From NCBI RefSeq assembly GCF_037392515.1, contig NC_090291.1, forward strand, positions 39,765,001 to 39,829,000: a stretch of DNA of 64,000 bases, in the 5' to 3' direction. This document shows, in pieces, positions 28,300 to 40,194 of the stretch; position 1 is the first letter of the stretch; every line of letters starts with the position of its first letter. This stretch comes from Haliotis asinina (taxonomy: Eukaryota > Mollusca > Gastropoda > Lepetellida > Haliotidae). Made by a program: the position numbers and the translations under genes. A model generated the notes under the pieces. The model was not told the origin of the DNA and did not search any database. It saw only the letters and a program-made list of their open reading frames with translations.

Positions 28300-28326
28300 A
28301 AAAACCTATCGTAGCGGCACCACCAG
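28300..28326 (-). CDS. Gene 1 exon 9: 27-nt linker microexon
   Basis: Phase 1 to 1, acceptor TTTCAG, donor TTTT|GTAAGT. It encodes AGGAATIGF. It lies between ShKT2 and VWC1. Confidence 0.75.
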
Positions 28327-28401
28327 CTGAAAACATCAGAAAAATCGATCATTGTACATAAAAAGCGGTCATAAAACCAAACATCTCCTGATTTCGGTCG
28401 G

Positions 28402-28540
28402 CGGAGTAGTCAATTGGTTAAAGCCTTCGCTAGTCACCCGAAGAACCGGGTTCGATTTCTCACATGGGTACAATGTTTGAAGCCCGTTTCGGGTGTCCCC
28501 CGCCGTGATATTATTGTAAACTAATCCCAGTCACTCATCA
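28402..28540 (+). repeat. SINE family A copy
   Basis: GGTTAAAGCCTTCGC (box A side), GGGTTCGATTTCTC (box B) and CCGCCGTGATATTAT. Confidence 0.75.
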
Positions 28541-28639
28541 AGCTACTTAACAGGTAACAAGATGCAATTTTTGAAAAATTACTACAGAACATGTGCATTC
28601 AACCTTTACTATTGTACAGTGAGAGGACACCCGTAAGAT

Positions 28640-28745
28640 CCGGGTTAGAATTCATCTTCAGGAACCCATGCTTGTTGTATAAGCGACCAACGGGATCGGG
28701 GCTCGCTGGCATGGTTGACACATGTCATCGTATTCCAGTTGTGTA
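28640..28745 (+). repeat. SINE family B fragment
   Basis: Contains CTTCAGGAACCCATGCTTGT and CATGGTTGACACATGTCATC, then stops about 60 bases from the exon 8 donor. Confidence 0.65.
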
Positions 28746-28807
28746 GATGGGAAAGATGACGGTCCGGATTTATAGAGTTTGACTATACGAAGGTTCAGAT
28801 GACTCAC

Positions 28808-28936
28808 CACACAGTCCACAGTAGAGCCGGCAGTTAGTTTCCGCCCAGGGTCTGTAGTTGGTGCACACGGTGTTCCCGTAGCTGGGGCAGTTGGAGAGGG
28901 CGTCCTTGCAGGGAGCAGGTGTCGTCGTGTACAACG
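28808..28936 (-). CDS. Gene 1 exon 8: ShKT2
   Basis: 129 nt, phase 1 to 1, acceptor GACAG, donor TGTG|GTGAGT. It encodes CKDALSNCPSYG, VCTNYRPWAETNC and RLYCGLC, a full six-cysteine ShKT domain. Confidence 0.92.
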
Positions 28937-29104
28937 CTGTCGCCAAGCAATGGGGCTTTGTTAGGAATGTCTTGATCATTTCTCATGAATAAAATATTTT
29001 TATAATGCATAGAATTGTATCCTATGAATTTGCACAGATGACAGATGAGTTCGAAATATCACAGCAAGGCTTGTATACAAAGTGATTTTATGATATGTTG
29101 TTAT

Positions 29105-29510
29105 TTAAAGGTACAATATCACGGCGTGTTGACAATATTTTGGTCTATAATTTATATGTGCTCATTTTACAGGACTATTGATACAATAGAATACTTGTAA
29201 TCCCTTAAGACTTGTATTGAATTTTTTTATTGAAACTTCGAGGCGACCAGCTTCCAAAGAGATAATACTTGCCATATATGGAATGTAAACGACTACTCCA
29301 TACATCGAAAACTTTCGCAGGCGGTATTGTGAGTGTTTGCTGCTCTGACTTCGATCACAAGTTGCGTCATATGATATTCGTAGCATTACAAGGGACATAA
29401 CTCTATGGGGGTTCGCTTGAAATGAAGTTCGGTCGGTTGGATGCGCGAGAGTCGATTTAATGCAACGTTGCATTAATTCTTTCGGACTTTTTAATTTCAT
29501 ACTGTAATCT
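29105..29510 (-). repeat. Interspersed repeat C, copy 1
   Basis: About 400 bp sharing TTGAAACTTCGAGGCGA, CTTCCAAA and GGAATGTAAACGACT-like blocks with 54455-54840. No known family recognised. Orientation is arbitrary; both copies are in the same orientation. Confidence 0.6.
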
Positions 29511-29649
29511 TAATACAGATATATTTTTATATTGCGTGTGTTGTCTACTGTGCCCTGATCTGTGAAATATATTCATGCTATAATTGAGATCAAGCATGGT
29601 CAAATATCACACCTCCCAATCAGTTTACTGGAAAAATCTTCGTACTTAC

Positions 29650-29799
29650 ATGTACATTGTCCACAGAATTTCATGCAGTTAATTTTGGACCAGTCAGGGT
29701 ACTGGGTGCAGACATCGTGGCCGTACTGGGGGCAGTTGCTCTTTACGTCCATGCACGTGTCCGGCCCGTGGGACGCTACAGTCGACGACGCCGGTTGAA
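29650..29799 (-). CDS. Gene 1 exon 7: ShKT1
   Basis: 150 nt, phase 1 to 1, acceptor TCCAG, donor ACAT|GTAAGT. Encodes CMDVKSNCPQYG, VCTQYPDWSKINC and MKFCGQC after a Ser/Pro-rich lead. Confidence 0.92.
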
Positions 29800-29999
29800 C
29801 TGGAATGTACAAATATGTGACGGTATAAGATAATTTTTTATATATTTTAATAATATTCTGTTAACGTAAAGGATATACAGTTGTCTGTTCGCTGTGCAAA
29901 GATGCTTCCCTTTCATCGTGGTTTCGAAATCCGGTTTGCTTGTTTCTCTTTTTGTCGGCACCAGTGTTAAAGCCTGTGAGATGAATTGCTCCTGGGTTA

Positions 30000-30225
30000 C
30001 CAAGATCCGTTTTAGAATTGACCTTCAGTAAATCATACTTGTCTTGAGAGGCGACTAACGGCATCAGATGGTCAGATTTGCTGACTTGGTTGACACATGT
30101 CATCGTATCCCAATTGTATGTTCATACTGTTGTCCACTGTTCACTGGATTGTCTGGTCCAGGTTCGTGTATTTACATATAGCTGGAATATTGCTGAGAAC
30201 GGCGTAAAAAGCATCAACCAACCAA
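30000..30225 (+). repeat. SINE family B copy
   Basis: Contains AGAGGCGACTAACGGCATC, GACTTGGTTGACACATGTC, CTGGATTGTCTGGTCCAG and an ATATAGCTGGAATATTGCTG end. Confidence 0.8.
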
Positions 30226-30238
30226 CCTGGCTTACCAT

Positions 30239-30259
30239 CCTCGTTAAGCCGGAACGCTG
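30239..30259 (-). CDS. Possible 21-nt microexon of gene 1 (uncertain)
   Basis: On the minus strand TTTGTCAG precedes 21 bases that keep phase 1 to 1 and encode AFRLNED, followed by a donor G|GTAAGC. Size and phase fit between exons 6 and 7, but the polypyrimidine tract is weak. It could be chance. Confidence 0.25.
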
Positions 30260-30810
30260 ACAAACTAAAACCTTCAATCACAGTGCCCTTTGATGTAACT
30301 TGAAGTGTTCTGTAACTGCACCACTGCCCGAACACCTGGGCAGTGTTGTACAAGACGATCTTAGGGCTAAAGTGGTCGTTACTCCATACCTTAACACAGA
30401 CATCCGACTGTCGCCGCGCTAACTTTGCATTGTACAACGGCACACTAGTCGCCTATTACGACAGGTACTAACTCAAAAGAGGTTTTTCACCAGTAAAATC
30501 CATTTGTATAGGTAGTATATTGAAATATTAAGTCCAAGACGATTTAACTTTTCGCAGTGTACTTGCAGATACAACGGGTTGTTTGAATATTGCACTGCAC
30601 CTTGGATTCTGCAATATTCCTTCTGTCGTTCGAAAAACAATAATATGAATGAAGATGATACAGAATATATTTAGGTACATAGTGGATTTGCCTGAAAGTT
30701 GACGGGAAGAAAAATATATGTACGTTTGTAAAAACAATCCCAAAATATCAGACGAGTACTTTCATTTATAATGCAGTCTACGTCAGATGGATTAATGCTG
30801 AAAGACAGAC

Positions 30811-31041
30811 CTTTGCATGCAGCCCCCATTACTTGGTTGACGATGGTGTTGAGCTGGTCGTAGTTGTTAACGGTGAAGACGTTCTGACTGTCAGGGTCAC
30901 TGGCGACGGCGTTCAACTCCAAACGGTCGACGGCGCTGCCGACGCCCACGGAAATGAGACCAATTCCGCTTTGATGTGCTGTGTTGGACTCAGAGGTTGT
31001 CTGTACAGTGCTGGAGGATTTACCATCTGTCACGAGGATTC
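30811..31041 (-). CDS. Gene 1 exon 6: VWA2 C-terminal half
   Basis: 231 nt, phase 1 to 1, acceptor CTCCAG, donor AAAG|GTCTGT. It encodes GILVTDGKSSS (the VWA strand with the metal-binding Asp), GIGLISVGVGSAV and LNTIVNQVMGAAC. Confidence 0.9.
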
Positions 31042-31187
31042 CTGGAGACAAGAAGGTCATGTATATTCGTGATACCGAATTGGTAAAGGGAATCTGAGTT
31101 ACTGGGGGTCCATTCTGCAGAGAGAAACACATTGGAAAACATGAAATTGACATGATTTTTACATGATGATTACAATCGTAGCGTTAA

Positions 31188-31430
<243 letters not shown>

Positions 31431-31434
31431 ATCA

Positions 31435-31868
31435 AGATCCATGAACCAGTCGGATCTCAACATTCTGACTTTCAGGTAAGATAAGGTTCTTGAGAGTCAT
31501 TTAGAAGTTGCTATTAAAGTAAAAGTCAAATACTATGGATCTCTCCATATTGACCTCTATTGTATGTCTAACGTGTCTGGGCTATTCCTTGTCCTTTCAT
31601 TCACCGGAGGAAAGAATAGTCCAGGAACATTGTGACAAAAAATAAAGAAGAAGTTGACATCCATAATATGTTCACTACCTTTTTCTTGGGATAAATTATA
31701 AAAATAGAGCATGACTTGTTCATCTTGTTGGTATCGGGAGTAAGGCCATTATTTATTTGTTTATAGCTGGGTAAGATGAAGACTATTTTAGAAGGAGTTA
31801 GTGAACGTCTCATCAGTTTTGAAAGGATGAACGCGTACACTGTCTAGGCATTGGGAAATGTGTTTTAC
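31435..31868. other. Intron, nothing recognised
   Basis: No exon or repeat copy supported. Confidence 0.4.
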
Positions 31869-32195
31869 CAATATGAGGAACACCGTCTCTGGCGCCATTA
31901 GCAAAGATATTTTCCCTCATGAACTTGATGGCGTCAGCAGTGTTTGTCCCGCCGCCTAGGTACTTTATGTTACCAATCGCCTTGAGCAGTTCTGGTCGGT
32001 TAGTGTACTTGGTGAGAGACACGTCTAGGGATGGGTAACTGCTGAACTGAGCCACGCCCACGTGGACGGCATCAGGGCCAACGTTGACGGTCTTGGCGAA
32101 GTCCTTGAGGAATCCCTCGAGCTTCTGGAAGCTGGCTGAGCCTACACTCGAGGAGGAGTCAAGCATGAAGACCAGGTCGGCCTTCTTGAGACAAC
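31869..32195 (-). CDS. Gene 1 exon 5: VWA2 N-terminal half
   Basis: 327 nt, phase 1 to 1, acceptor CCAG, donor ATTG|GTAAAA. It encodes KKADLVFMLDSSSSVG with an intact DxSxS MIDAS, VGVAQFSS and GGGTNTADAI with the MIDAS Thr. VWA domains bind proteins through a metal ion. Confidence 0.93.
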
Positions 32196-32473
32196 CTGGA
32201 GAGGGCAATCACAAAAGTATTAAATTTTATTTTCGCGTGTACTTTTAGGGGTTGAATCTCTTTCATTTTGGGTTGCTTTCAGTCACTAAGCTACAATTCT
32301 AACCACAGTACGACTACTTTTGAAATGGTTGAGTCTGGGACAAGAAAACCAATGACGTCATACTATTGTGAGATTCGTTTGTTTGGTTTTCGCTATTCTT
32401 ATTTTGCGTCTTTTAGTGTTATTTAACGATGAAAGTTGACAATACGTTTCGCTACTTCAGATTCCTGGCTATA

Positions 32474-32512
32474 TATTCACTCACTCACTCACTCACTCAT
32501 TCACTCACTCAA
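32474..32512. repeat. (CACT)n simple repeat
   Basis: Ten CACTCACT-type units, probably left over from a SINE end. Confidence 0.8.
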
Positions 32513-32563
32513 TTACTCAATTACGAAATTACTCAATAATCACCCAATCACTGATCGACTTAC

Positions 32564-32602
32564 TAGTTGGTGCGGGCAGGAAATTCGGATCGGTTGGAAG
32601 CT
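32564..32602 (-). CDS. Gene 1 exon 4: 39-nt linker
   Basis: Phase 1 to 1, acceptor TTTCAG, donor ACTA|GTAAGT. It encodes ELPTDPNFLPAPT, a Pro-rich link between the two VWA domains. Confidence 0.82.
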
Positions 32603-33826
32603 CTGAAACAGAGATGTGGTTATGAGACGTTGCAGTAGCGATCCTCCTAAAGGTACATTAATTAACAAGCTGTACGGGAATAAATTATGCATCAAGTTTA
32701 GAGGAGAAAAGTATTATATATTGCTAGTTGAAGCGATTAGTCTTTCAGTTATTGTGTATGTCGTGTTGTATCATTACAAATTAACATCCAAATGTTTCTT
32801 TTCTTACTATTGTTTCATTTCATTCATTAGCAACACGTTCCTAAAAATTCACGGCATCTAAACGAGACTGTATTAGAGCAAAATGGAAATCTTGCATTTG
32901 TTTCATTTATAATACAAAATATAGAAATTCAGTTTGCCTGTTACTGAACTGGCGGTAAAATATAGAATACATCTAAAAGCTGAATGGTACCAACACATCA
33001 TACACCTCATCAAAAGGTTTGGTTTTATTTATTAATTTGTTATTTAAAGCTGCGCTCAGCAATATTTCAGCTATATGTCAACGGTCTGTAAACAATCGGG
33101 TCTCGGCCAGACGATCCAGTGATGAAAAAGTTTGGAGGCGGATAACAGGCACCAAACACAGCCAACTGAAGGTCTAACAAACCCAAAACATCTTCTTTTT
33201 TCAGCCACCATCAGACACTGGTGCTGGCAGTGTTAGTCTTTCTTCGTGTTGATACGAAATAATGTCTTAATATACGGTGTTCTTGTATTGATGTTCGTAC
33301 TTACATCAATATGAGCAAATAATGGTACGCTAATTTAAGCATTATCTTACTTTAGCATTATTCTTGCAGATGTATTGCATTCGAAAGCGGCACGTTGGTT
33401 CCATTCGTCACCAACACTGTAATTTACTGAGCTGAGTTGTGCCCCTTTGCCAGCCAGGCGCCTATCATATTAGGTTCGAATCCTGCTTTGCACTGATCAT
33501 GCTTCTGAATTTATGAGCAGAGACGTGGTAAACGTCACTTCACATCAGGTTTTCCTCCCACATGAGTGAGTGAGTTTAGTTTTAAGCCGCATTTGACACT
33601 ATTCCAGTTCTATCACAGCGGGTGACGCCAGAAATGGGCCTCACGCATTGTACCCATGTAGAGAATTGAACCCGGATCGTCGGTGTGACGAGCCAGCGCT
33701 TTAACCACAAGGCTACCCTACCATCTTCTCACATGAAGCAGATATGCTGCCATATATCTGAATACTACGGCGTATAACAATAACCTCGGCTATGGAAACT
33801 GGAGTGTGTGATTCCTTTACCCTTAC
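32603..33826. other. Intron with SINE fragments
   Basis: Positions about 33045-33120 hold a SINE family B end (CTCAGCAATATTTCAGCTAT) and 33563-33722 a family A copy. Nothing else recognised. Confidence 0.5.
33563..33722 (-). repeat. SINE family A copy
   Basis: Starts GAGTGAGTGAGTTTAGTTTT, then ATTCCAGTTCTATCAC, CCAGAAATGGGC and GAACCCGGAT, ending TTTAACCACAAGGCTACC. Confidence 0.85.
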
Positions 33827-34390
33827 CGTTACATGCCTTGAGGGCGAGATAATCCGCAATGCCATTCAAAGACTGGAAGCTGTCTGCTCTGAAGACATAT
33901 CTAGAATCTGGATCGCTGGACACTTGCGACAACTCACTAACGTCCACTGCACCACCGATGCCAACAGTGTAGATTACGTCACCGTTGTCCTTGGCGTTCT
34001 TGCTTTCCAGAAGGGTAAGGTCTTTGGCGTTGGAGGCGCTGTTTGTCACCAGGATGATGGTGTGCGGAGATTTACTCCTCCCACCTCTCAGAGGATTAAA
34101 GGAGTTCTCATAGGCGCCTTTAATCGCTTCGGCAGTGTTGGCTTTCCCACCAATGAATTTTGCACTGCCCAGGGCGTTGAGAACGTCCGCTCGGGTGGAA
34201 TAGGCATTGGGATAGAACTCGTTATGGGCCGTGTCACCGAAAGTGACCAGCCCCACCTGCATACCCGTTGGGCCAACATTCCAATGATTTACAGTTTGTT
34301 TGACAAAGTCAATTTCTTTGTTAAAATTGTCTTTCCCGACATTGTCGGATGAGTCTACGATGAATACTATATCGTTGTTTCCACCACAGT
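33827..34390 (-). CDS. Gene 1 exon 3: VWA1, complete domain in one exon
   Basis: 564 nt, phase 1 to 1, acceptor TTTCAG, donor AACG|GTAAGG. It encodes NNDIVFIVDSSDNVG, VGLVTFGD, KANTAEAI, HTIILVTNSASN and VYTVGIG-like strands. The MIDAS looks degenerate: DSSDN instead of DxSxS, and VTN instead of VTD. The opposite-strand 186-codon frame is a shadow. Confidence 0.93.
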
Positions 34391-34544
34391 CTGAAATGGA
34401 AACGGTAGGGATGTTATCAAGGATAATTTGGGTGCTTGCATCCTCGGTTATGCAGGGTATATTATCCCCCTTCTATTGTGAACACCCTGGAGGCATTAGC
34501 TACAACAGCTTCGTTGTGATCCCCGATCATACACGAGCCTTTTG

Positions 34545-34677
34545 ATTGTATACTGAACAGCAAGAACGAAGAAATCATAAAACGAAATCTCATAAAATCA
34601 TGCGTTCATGTTTATGTCCAACATTTCAAAACTTGACCAAAAACAGAGCTGCACTTCTTGTGCTGTTCAGTATATTA
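34545..34677. repeat. MITE with TATACTGAACAGCA termini, copy 1
   Basis: Inverted ends TATACTGAACAGCAA and TGCTGTTCAGTATA about 130 bp apart. The same termini bound 61668-61770. Confidence 0.7.
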
Positions 34678-34679
34678 CA

Positions 34680-35400
34680 CTAATGAGAGAGATACATTAG
34701 TTAGAAGAAAGTCTGAGGTGGTGTGTCAGAATGCTGGTATCATACACTGATAATCTAGAATTGGATTTGTATTGATGGTACCTGAGGCAGTGTTAATGAG
34801 TGTTGAACAATGCATTTAAAAGAGCGATTTGCTAGGTATGGACCTAAGGCGTTTAGATTTTGGCGAGAACATATTTGGCACGAAAATGGATCCATGTTTT
34901 AATGAAATAATGTTTGAGCATAAACAAAAATCCTGTGATCAGTTTATGCATGCTGTACAGTCACCAATGTTACCGAAGTAGCTAATTTTAGTTCGTTTCA
35001 TCTGTAGTTCGTATTACACATTAGCTCTGAAAAGCCAGGTGAATGCATCCTAATGAAGGCGCAAGAATTATCTCTGAAACGTGGCATAAAGAATAAAAAA
35101 AAGAAGTTGTGATCCATAAAACATCTCATGCATTCATTGTGGAGTCAGTTAGACTGTTTCTTGCCGCACTCTTGGAATACGACTATGCTAGTATATACTC
35201 GAGTCTTGACCAGGCGATCTAGTGGGTAAAAGTATGAGTACCTATAGCTATCGCTCTACGACCAAGGGGTACGATGACTAGCAAGTCTGTGCTCGTGGAG
35301 GCTTCTACCCCGAACACCCCGCAGTTTTAGGTCAGTTAGGAAATACCACATATGACACACACATATATTTGCAGGTTTGTGTTGGAAGTAGGAAACTTAC
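34680..35400. other. Intron, nothing recognised
   Basis: No exon, SINE or RNA gene seen. Confidence 0.4.
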
Positions 35401-35424
35401 CAGCTGCAGCATCTCTTTTCTTTG
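35401..35424 (-). CDS. Gene 1 exon 2: 24-nt microexon
   Basis: Phase 1 to 1, acceptor TTTTAG, donor GCTG|GTAAGT. It encodes a basic then Ala-rich link (PKKRDAAA) just after the signal peptide; K-K-R could be a processing site. Confidence 0.75.
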
Positions 35425-36611
35425 CTAAAATGAAACAGAACAGCCAGTTAATAACATTTTGACGGTATGAAATAAATTATTAAATAGATATTTTTTTTCT
35501 ATCACTATGGAAGTACCTGAATAAGTTCTCACTGTTAATTGTTAGCTTGTTGATTTGTTCTAAACATGTTTGGGGCAATGTTGGTTAAGTTGGAGGAGAC
35601 TGAGTTACGTCCCTTAGTCAGAACAGCATCCGTTGAGCCATGGTTCGAATTCTTGAACTGCTCCGATTATGGTGTTTTGTTGGGGTAGTAAGCATCTTCG
35701 ACCTCTACATTAAGACATCAGAGGATTTTCCCCTATATTAAGCTATGTGGACCTTCTATGCATTCAGATATCACATGATTTACCCCTACTTTAAGCGCTT
35801 AGGGAATTTTCTCTTAAACTAACCTTTCACATGCTTTTCTCTCAGACTAAAGTTTCAGATGATTTTTGTTAGACTAGACTTTCAGATTGTTTTCTCGTAT
35901 ATATTCACCCATCGTATGAATTTCCCTTGTACAAAGGATCTTTTATACTGAGCTATTTCAGGAATTTCTTCTAAACTGAACAATCAGATCATTTTTCCTG
36001 CATTGATTTATCAAAATGATTACTCATCCATCAAACTGTAACCGGAATTCCCCTGTTCTACTCTATGAGGGGAATTCGTCCTGCTTTAAATGTTCATAGG
36101 TTGGTATCCTGCTTTTAACTATCAGGGGAATTTCTCCCACTTGAAGCTATTAAGTGATACAGTCCGACTACGTGGTTATACAGCATTTATCCAATGTCAC
36201 AGTTGTGACATAGTAATCTTGGTTTATTACACAACAAAACACTAATGATACAGAAAATGTAAAAAAATCAATTTTCTCATATTCTGAAGAGCGTTTTTAG
36301 ATAATAACAAAATATGGGTTAATATAGAAGTAATGCCATTTTTTCTAGTAAATCATCATTTGATAAAAATATGCCAGTTTCTCACAATGTTATCTCTGAA
36401 TAGGTTGGTGTTGGGAGATAACGGCATTATACAGATTGCTTAGTAGCAAATAAGCAGTTAGTTATATGCTTCAGTGCCTGTGAATATATCATATATTATT
36501 CCTGGTCTTAAGGTATATTACAGACAGTAAAGAAACTAGAATAATTTCAGTTTCCCGACTGATAGCGATCCCAGGGTCAAAGGTAGGCGGGTCACTTGAC
36601 AGGACATTGGA
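35425..36611. other. Intron with a degenerate tandem repeat
   Basis: Between about 35700 and 36165, words like GGGAATTTCTCC and ACTTTAAGCTAT recur every 45-50 bases in degraded form. Nothing else recognised. Confidence 0.4.
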
Positions 36612-36762
36612 GTGAATGAGTTTAATTTTACTCTGCTTTTAGCAATATGCCAGTCGGCTGGGACACTAGTAATGGGCTACGTGCACTGGATATATGTGGG
36701 GAATAGAACACGGGTCTTCGGCTTGACGAGCGAACGGTCTAACCACTATTCAATCCTACCTA
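36612..36762 (-). repeat. SINE family A copy, degraded
   Basis: Retains GAATGAGTTTAATTTTACTC, GTGGGGAATAGAACACGGGT and GACGAGCGAACGG. Confidence 0.65.
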
Positions 36763-36974
36763 CCCAACGACTGGTAACATGTAAAATACATTTTGTATTT
36801 ATTCGGACTGGTGTAGGTGTTGAATTACAAATTTCTTACATGCCCAAGTCAAAGCATACCTCGACTATGGCCGCCGCTACTTTTACCAATATTTGAACTA
36901 ATTCTAAAAGTACTGGGGAAATGACTCCAACCATGTAACAGGAATCGATCTCAACAAATAACATATTTACTCAC

Positions 36975-37050
36975 GTTTTCTCGACGATGCCCCATTTAGG
37001 GCGACCGTCACCGCCAACAGGATGACAATCCGGCGGTCCATTCTCACCAT
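36975..37050 (-). CDS. Gene 1 exon 1: signal peptide
   Basis: 76 nt from ATG at 37050 to donor AAAC|GTGAGT, leaving in phase 1. It encodes MVRMDRR, then the hydrophobic IVILLAVTVAL and a NGASS cleavage region: a standard signal peptide. A second ATG lies nine bases in. The first ATG has G at -3 and +4. Confidence 0.85.
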
Positions 37051-37082
37051 TCCTGATTGTAAAGAATCGAGGTCACCCTTCC

Positions 37083-37109
37083 ATATATACCCTGACCTTT
37101 AGTCACGTG
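37083..37109 (-). promoter_or_regulatory. Gene 1 core promoter (TATA box, E-box)
   Basis: On the minus strand GGTATATATGG lies about 35-40 bases before the start codon, preceded by AGGTCA and a palindromic CACGTG at 37104-37109. If the TATA box is used, the 5' leader is only a few bases. Confidence 0.55.
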
Positions 37110-37990
37110 ACCTCCTCTTATTATCTATTTATGTAGGTGTAAAACTCTATCTTTATCAAATAGTCGCTCGGTCATTTCGAGTTATGAAACATTTTGCAAA
37201 GTGTCGCAGTGAACCGTCTATTCGACTCGGTGGATAATATACTGTCGGTATTTCGAGGGATTATCTCGTCGGTAGTGATTAAAAATGGTTTCTTGTTACA
37301 CCTTGGAAATATGCTTGTAAATAAAACCATTTCGGTATCAGGAGCCTTGATCACAAGACCAAAAGCCAGATTTTACACCATTGAAAAGAAGGGAAATAAA
37401 GGAGAAAATAATCTCTTTGGTCGGATTTTCCCCGTATATTTCCCGATTTTAACTACCGTTGGGCGTTTATATATTTCATTTCACACTACCCGTTGAAACA
37501 TATGCGTATCAAACACTGCTGAATGAACATGAATGTGTTTGGTCAGGTGTGCAATGACCGGATTTGGAAACATTTTAAAACAACAAAGTTGATTGATACC
37601 TTCGTCAATTTAATAGGTGCTGAACGTTTCCGAATGTTTCGATGTTTACCAGAGTTTGAAATATGGACAGTTCACGAAGCGATGAAACGTGTAAATTTGT
37701 CATTCTTTGAAGTTTTGATGTTCCTATGCCTCTGTAACATGTATTCTAGATATCAAGGATATAAAAGTTGATATAAAAGGTTCACAATGCAATGCAATGC
37801 AACTCGCCCAAACCAACCGAAGGATGTGATACATCTCCATTGCACGGGCGCGTTTGTTTTTGTTTGATGAGTGTAGAAAAAACACCCTCATGTTCAGGAA
37901 TAAATTACCGGTTGAGAATCCCAAAGCAACATGCGCAATCGGAGTATATTAATGATAAATTCCTCATTGAAACACCAAATAAAATGAGAC
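37110..37990. other. Intergenic, nothing recognised
   Basis: Upstream region of gene 1. A 100-codon frame at 37194-37496 (+) has no recognisable domain and I do not call it. Confidence 0.4.
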
Positions 37991-37994
37991 ACCA

Positions 37995-38330
37995 ATGAAG
38001 GTGACATGTGAAACATCCCATGATTAAAAAAAAACATCACTGCATGTGGCATGTGAAACACCCCGTGATAAAAAAAAACACCGCTGAATGTGGCATCTGA
38101 AACACCCAGTGATTGAAGAACACAGCAGTGTTTTTTATCACTAGGTGTTTCACATGCCACATTCAGCGGTGTTTTTTATCATTACACCTCTAAATGTAGC
38201 ATGTGAAACACCCAGTGATAAAACACAACACTGAATGTGGCATGTGAAACACCTAGTGATAAATAACACCACTGAATGTGGCATGTGAAACACCCAATGA
38301 TAAAAACACCGTTGACACACGTGAAACACC
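37995..38330. repeat. 44-bp repeat with inverted central copy
   Basis: Units around GTGGCATGTGAAACACC plus GTGATAAAAAACACC recur about seven times. The copy near 38125-38185 is inverted, so the array can fold into large hairpins. It lies about 1 kb upstream of gene 1. Confidence 0.8.
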
Positions 38331-39470
38331 AAACAAAGAAATCCATTGCTAAAATCCCACATCATTTGCACGCCTTGATTTTATGGCTGCAAGAACGGGA
38401 GAAAGTGATAACAAAAGACAAGAGGCAGGACGCTGCGTGGACTACCACCGACATAGACGCACATCAAATACTTCTAACACTTCTGAGCCTACTACATAAC
38501 ACCCAAATTTAAACCTTCAAAGTCTTATATTTTATTTCTTAAACATGGCATTATAGTTTGCATATAATCCCATAAAGCCATGATAAATAAGAAAAGACAA
38601 ACAGCAAATACCACTCAAACCATCCCGTTGTTCTGTCCTCCCACTGCTTCTGGCAAATTTCGAATTTCAAAATTCATACAAATTTAATCCAGCAAACTCT
38701 AGATCTAACGCTATTCGGCAAATTCAACTGAAAGTTGGTCCGCGTGGTACATGAGACTCACACCCGCTGCACACCCGTTGCACACCCGTGTCAGATGCGT
38801 GTTACGTGCGTTCTCAAAGCGTATAAGGAGAATGCACAATTAGGCAGTAGTATATGTGTGTTTCGTGTACGTGTGTCTGTCTGACTGACTATATGCAAGT
38901 GTGGTAGCCGTTTACTCCCGTGGGAAGAATGAAACCAGACCAACTACTCCGCTCCCTTGACAGAAAACTGTTACATAGCGCTGCACTCCTGCTTAAACAG
39001 AGAACATATTTCATACCTTCCCTACATCACAGCTAATGTCAACTTGCGAGAGAGCCGACTTAACATCAGACAAGTATCTTTTTACAAGCATGTTAGGATG
39101 AATTTTGATTAATTTTCAAAAGACAATTCGATCGAAAGGATATAGGAAAATGTTGTTCATGAAAAAATCTCAAATCATTCCATTATTGTTGTCCAAGAAT
39201 TCATAAAGCTGTCTGTCTTATATGTGACTCTCAGGTGAATACATTTATCTAATCTCTCTGTGAAAACATAACATTCTACATTTGTAACACTTGTCTGCAT
39301 CCGCCACGGCTGTTATAATTGTCATTCCTAAACCGAACAAGCACGTTTTCGGCGTTAAATCCAAATCTGTTAGATGACCGAAAATGCAAAAGAAATCAAA
39401 AGTACAGTGGCCGCCGATCGTTTGTCTAAGTATGATCTTCAGAACTGATTATAACTAACAGGTTCACAAT
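38331..39470. other. Intergenic, nothing recognised
   Basis: No gene, repeat family or RNA supported. Confidence 0.4.
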
Positions 39471-39475
39471 GGTAT

Positions 39476-39722
39476 TTGACCCGTGACGATCCGAATTAGA
39501 ACTGATCTTCAGAAACCCATGGTTGCCTTTAAGAGGTGACTAAGGGTATCGGGTGGTCAGGTTCGCTGACCTGGTTGAGCCATGTTATAGTATTGCGCAG
39601 ATCGATGCTGACGATGTTGATCACTGGATTGTCTGGTCCAGACTCGATTATCTACAACCTCTGTCATACAGTTGGAATAATGCTGAGTGCGGTGTTGAAC
39701 AACAAACAAACAAGCAAACGAA
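39476..39722 (+). repeat. SINE family B copy
   Basis: Begins TGACCCGTGACGATCC, contains GGTGGTCAGGTTCGCTGACC and ACTGGATTGTCTGGTCCAGA, and ends GAGTGCGGTGTTGAACAACA. Confidence 0.85.
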
Positions 39723-40194
39723 GAAACAACAGTTACTAATTTGTCTACAGTGGCTTTACTAAACCTTTTTTAATTCGTATAGACTGGTTACTTTTCCTTG
39801 ATCCTGGCCATAGGTGTACAGAGCGTGGGTGTCGACATCAGCAGATGGTTATCTAAGACTGGAAACAACACGGCCTTTTACTTCCGAGTCACTGTGTTAT
39901 CATTTCACGTCACACCGAGACATTTTGCTTTACAAAGCGTTGGGCGTCGTTTCGGTCTTATATACGGTTATGTATCCTTTACAGTTTTGTCACAGCTTAG
40001 ATCAATTTAAACGTCGCATCCTCAACGTTAACATTCTTTTAAAAACACATGGACAATTCACATAATTTCGTCAGAGGTGATAATTTGTTTTACACCATGG
40101 TGCTAAGACGCTGCTATAGAACGTGACAACCGATTGTGCTTTGGTCATGGACTTGCTATGAATAAAGAAATTTTAAGGAATTTGTTGACTTTTC

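Noticed and set aside
33792..34352. 186-codon plus-strand frame
   Set aside because: It is antisense to the VWA1 exon, which has splice sites, phase and domain motifs; the plus frame has none.
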